Positions 61,977 to 64,000 of a DNA stretch of 64,000 nt are shown here, in pieces; position 1 is the first letter of the stretch, and each line of letters opens with the position of its first letter. The stretch covers positions 18,301,181 to 18,365,180 of the forward strand of contig CAIIXF020000010.1 in the NCBI GenBank assembly GCA_903813345.2. The letters run 5' to 3'. This DNA comes from Owenia fusiformis. Taxonomy: Eukaryota > Annelida > Polychaeta > Sabellida > Oweniidae. Both the position numbers and the translations under genes were made by a program. The notes below the pieces were generated by a model that worked only from the letters and a program-made list of their open reading frames with translations, had not been told where the DNA came from and made no database searches.

Positions 61977-63020
61977 ATGCATTAGATAGCTCATTTTAAT
62001 ACAGTAGACTCAGAAGGCTTAAAACACGGATGTAAATTTTTGTAATACCAGTGTTGTCCTTGGTGGATTTCATTCTACAACTACTTAAGACAAGAATTGT
62101 TAGTGATTACTGTCTTAGATATAAATGTAGCGTTTCCAAACAGACTACTTAAAAAGCTTGCAGCAAGCATGCCATTACCAGAGATATATTATTTGAATAG
62201 TCGTCAATGATCGGATTCAATTCAGTTCTTAGGGTGATCAATGGATACAACAGTGACAAACCCACGAAGCTATAAATGCTACAAGATAATGGATTGATTT
62301 TCTATGACATTTTAAGATCATTTTGATGAGCAAGGCCCCTGCAGGATAACTGTTTGTTTAAGCAATTTAAAAGAAACAATTTTTTCGTGTATTGTACTCA
62401 AAAGAAATGGTTATAGCCTAAAATGGCAAAAGAAAGAGCTCGATCTGGAAGCTGCATTTTGGGTGAATGGGCAAATGCCGCTTAACAAACATTTAATTTG
62501 ATAGAGCCTAAGGGATAATACAGGTGTTATAAAATAGATAATATGCCGTTTTAATACTTCAATAAATATCTGTCAAATCTATAATACTGATTAAATGTGC
62601 CATTTATGATATTCATTGCTATAGGCTCTATGAAATATAGGTAAGAATATACACGCAAATTCTAAGTTAGTCAGAATTAATTAAGGTTTTATTGCAATGT
62701 ACCCGCTCTCTTCAATTCAAAACGATGTTCTTCATTACAGATAATTTCTGAAACGAGGATTTATATTTTTCACCATTTGTCTATGATTGGCGAAATAGCA
62801 TACATTTATACTGATGATTATACCGTTTGTTACGGCTGTTGGGCTTGTGTCGGGTGCTACTGCTCAGGTGGAAGTTAAACAAAAAAGCTGTAAAGGCTGA
62901 ATCAGATCTGGAAAGTAAGCATTCCAAAAATCATTTGGAATTATTTTAAAGATTATTTTGGGCTCGTTTGAATTTCATTTTCTAAAAATTAAAATGTGTT
63001 TTTAGATATCCACATACAGT
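61977..63020. other. Spacer with one signal-peptide-like open start
   Basis: At 62814 an ATG begins MIIPFVTAVGLVSGATAQ, which looks like a signal peptide, with a possible donor (AGCT/gtaaag) about 76 bases later. No following exon is visible in the window, so this is a weak lead and not called as a gene. Confidence 0.25.
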
Positions 63021-63023
63021 ATA

Positions 63024-63180
63024 TAGAGATTATCCTATATGAGGTTCAGGATATTGGGATTATCCCGAGGCAAATATAAATATTTGCCCGAGGGCCGCAG
63101 GTCCCGAGGGAAAATATAGTATATTGGCCAAGGGATAATCCCAATATCCTGAACCGACTATAGGATAATATGTTTATCCC
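63024..63180. mobile_element. Palindromic element, GGGATTATCCCGAGG type
   Basis: TATCCTATATGAGGTTCAGG...GGATAATCCCAATATCCTGA: the two halves are inverse, meeting in a CCCGAGGGCCGCAGGTCCCGAGGG centre (about 63090-63115). No coding capacity. Confidence 0.75.
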
Positions 63181-63423
63181 ATACCAATCTTGGTAATCTG
63201 GTTCACATTGTTCAATCGTGGAAGTATTTTAGAATATTCATGTCCAGTTTTGTTTTCTTGGCCGTGGGCGGATTTTCCTGTTCTCTCAAATATTCCCACA
63301 TTTATTTTCTCGAATTTTTTGATTGATTAAGTGGATGCTCCTTCCCCTTTTTAAACCATCAAACAGATCCCGATAGTCTGTGTTTTCTCCATTGTCGTTT
63401 ACAACGTTACAAATTATATAGGG

Positions 63424-63564
63424 GTTATGCACTGGGAGGTTTTGGATACAGGGAATATCCCGAGGGATATACAATATATCTTCCCGAGGGACCGAAGGGA
63501 CCGAGGGAAGATGTATTGTATATCCCAAGGGATATTCCATGTATCCAAACCGACCGTGCATAAC
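63424..63564. mobile_element. 141-bp palindromic element, GTTATGCAC family
   Basis: GTTATGCACTGGGAGGTTTT at left, CCGACCGTGCATAAC at right, centre TTCCCGAGGGACCGAAGG as an inverted repeat. Same family as 30125-30251 in the opposite orientation. Confidence 0.78.
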
Positions 63565-63769
63565 TGGTGTATCTCATACTTGAGTGGGTTTAGGGTAGAT
63601 ATAACCTTTTCCACCTTTTTCAAATGACAAGATATTTATATTTAACATTTTCGTAATATCATTTTTGTTCAATACAATGAAATTGTAACATTTAAACTTA
63701 AAAAAATAAACTTTAAAATTAAAAAATTAAAACTTTTCAGTGATATTTAAACTTTTTTTACTTTTGAAA

Positions 63770-64000
63770 AATTCCCGGGAGCGGGATGGATATATTATAT
63801 CTGCCCGCATTTGGCCTGGAGCGGGACATATACAATATATCCTGCCCGCTCCTCAGATACGATATATATTCCCAGGTGATATCTACCCCAAACCCACTCA
63901 AGTATGAGATACGAACAAGTATACGAACAAGTATCTCATACTTGAGTGGGTTTGGGGTAGATATCACCCGGGAATATATATCATATCTGAGGAGCGGGCA
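63770..64000. mobile_element. Palindromic element running off the window end
   Basis: The segment 63844-63923 (GCCCGCTCCTCAGATA ... ACTTGTTCGTATC-type arm) is repeated in inverse to 64000 with almost no mismatch, around a short GAACAAGTATACGAACAAG centre. The left flank has further GGGAGCGGGA words. Truncated by the window edge. Confidence 0.75.

Noticed and set aside
62814-62900. Signal-peptide-like exon
   Set aside because: Only about 25 codons with a weak donor and no later exon in the window; kept only as a note.

Overview
The window is nuclear DNA from an AT-rich invertebrate animal. Genes are split by introns with GT/AG borders, the spacers are full of short inverted-repeat transposons, and the gene content is animal-specific: a MET-type receptor tyrosine kinase, ARL15, a furin-site type II membrane protein and THAP/P-element transposase sequence. 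I cannot fix the species. The mix of a Sel1-MYND protein, a kinase with IPT domains but no Sema domain, and many TIR palindromes would suit a sponge or another early-branching marine animal, but this is inference only. No bacterial operon, CRISPR array or rRNA is present.

Layout. 1-2.2 kb: spacer ending in a tandem array built on ATGGCGGC palindromes. 2.3-4.0 kb (-): Sel1-repeat/MYND-finger protein. 4.02-4.08 kb: shared promoter with a TCTCGCGAGA palindrome between two ETS-type sites. 4.18-8.5 kb (+): ARL15 GTPase in five exons. 8.5-15.3 kb: decayed LINE tails, a large TA-flanked foldback transposon and other repeats. 15.4-18.8 kb (-): P-element-type transposase-derived protein with a THAP-like zinc region and an unusual multi-membrane-span N-terminus, preceded by a 207-bp tandem array that repeats a splice-flanked 98-nt leader exon. 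22.36-28.2 kb (+): four-exon single-pass mucin-like receptor with two related Cys-rich modules and about 44 seven-residue Thr repeats. 30.4-44.6 kb (-): 14-exon MET-like receptor tyrosine kinase, 2971 residues in my splice model. 48.05 kb (+): first exon of a type II membrane protein with a furin site. 48.4-64 kb: no further gene that I can support; mobile repeats and palindromes.

Centre of interest. From 22 to 48.5 kb three putative cell-surface genes sit together. Two of them carry very long in-frame coding minisatellites. The kinase keeps every catalytic motif and MET-like activation-loop tyrosines. It has a signal peptide, about 190 ten-residue repeats each carrying an N-glycosylation sequon, a GCC2/GCC3-like Cys module, IPT-type segments, one membrane span and a C-terminal pair of YIN motifs that recalls the MET docking site. 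All 14 exons join in phase. The repeat array shows very recent block duplication, so its length probably varies between individuals.
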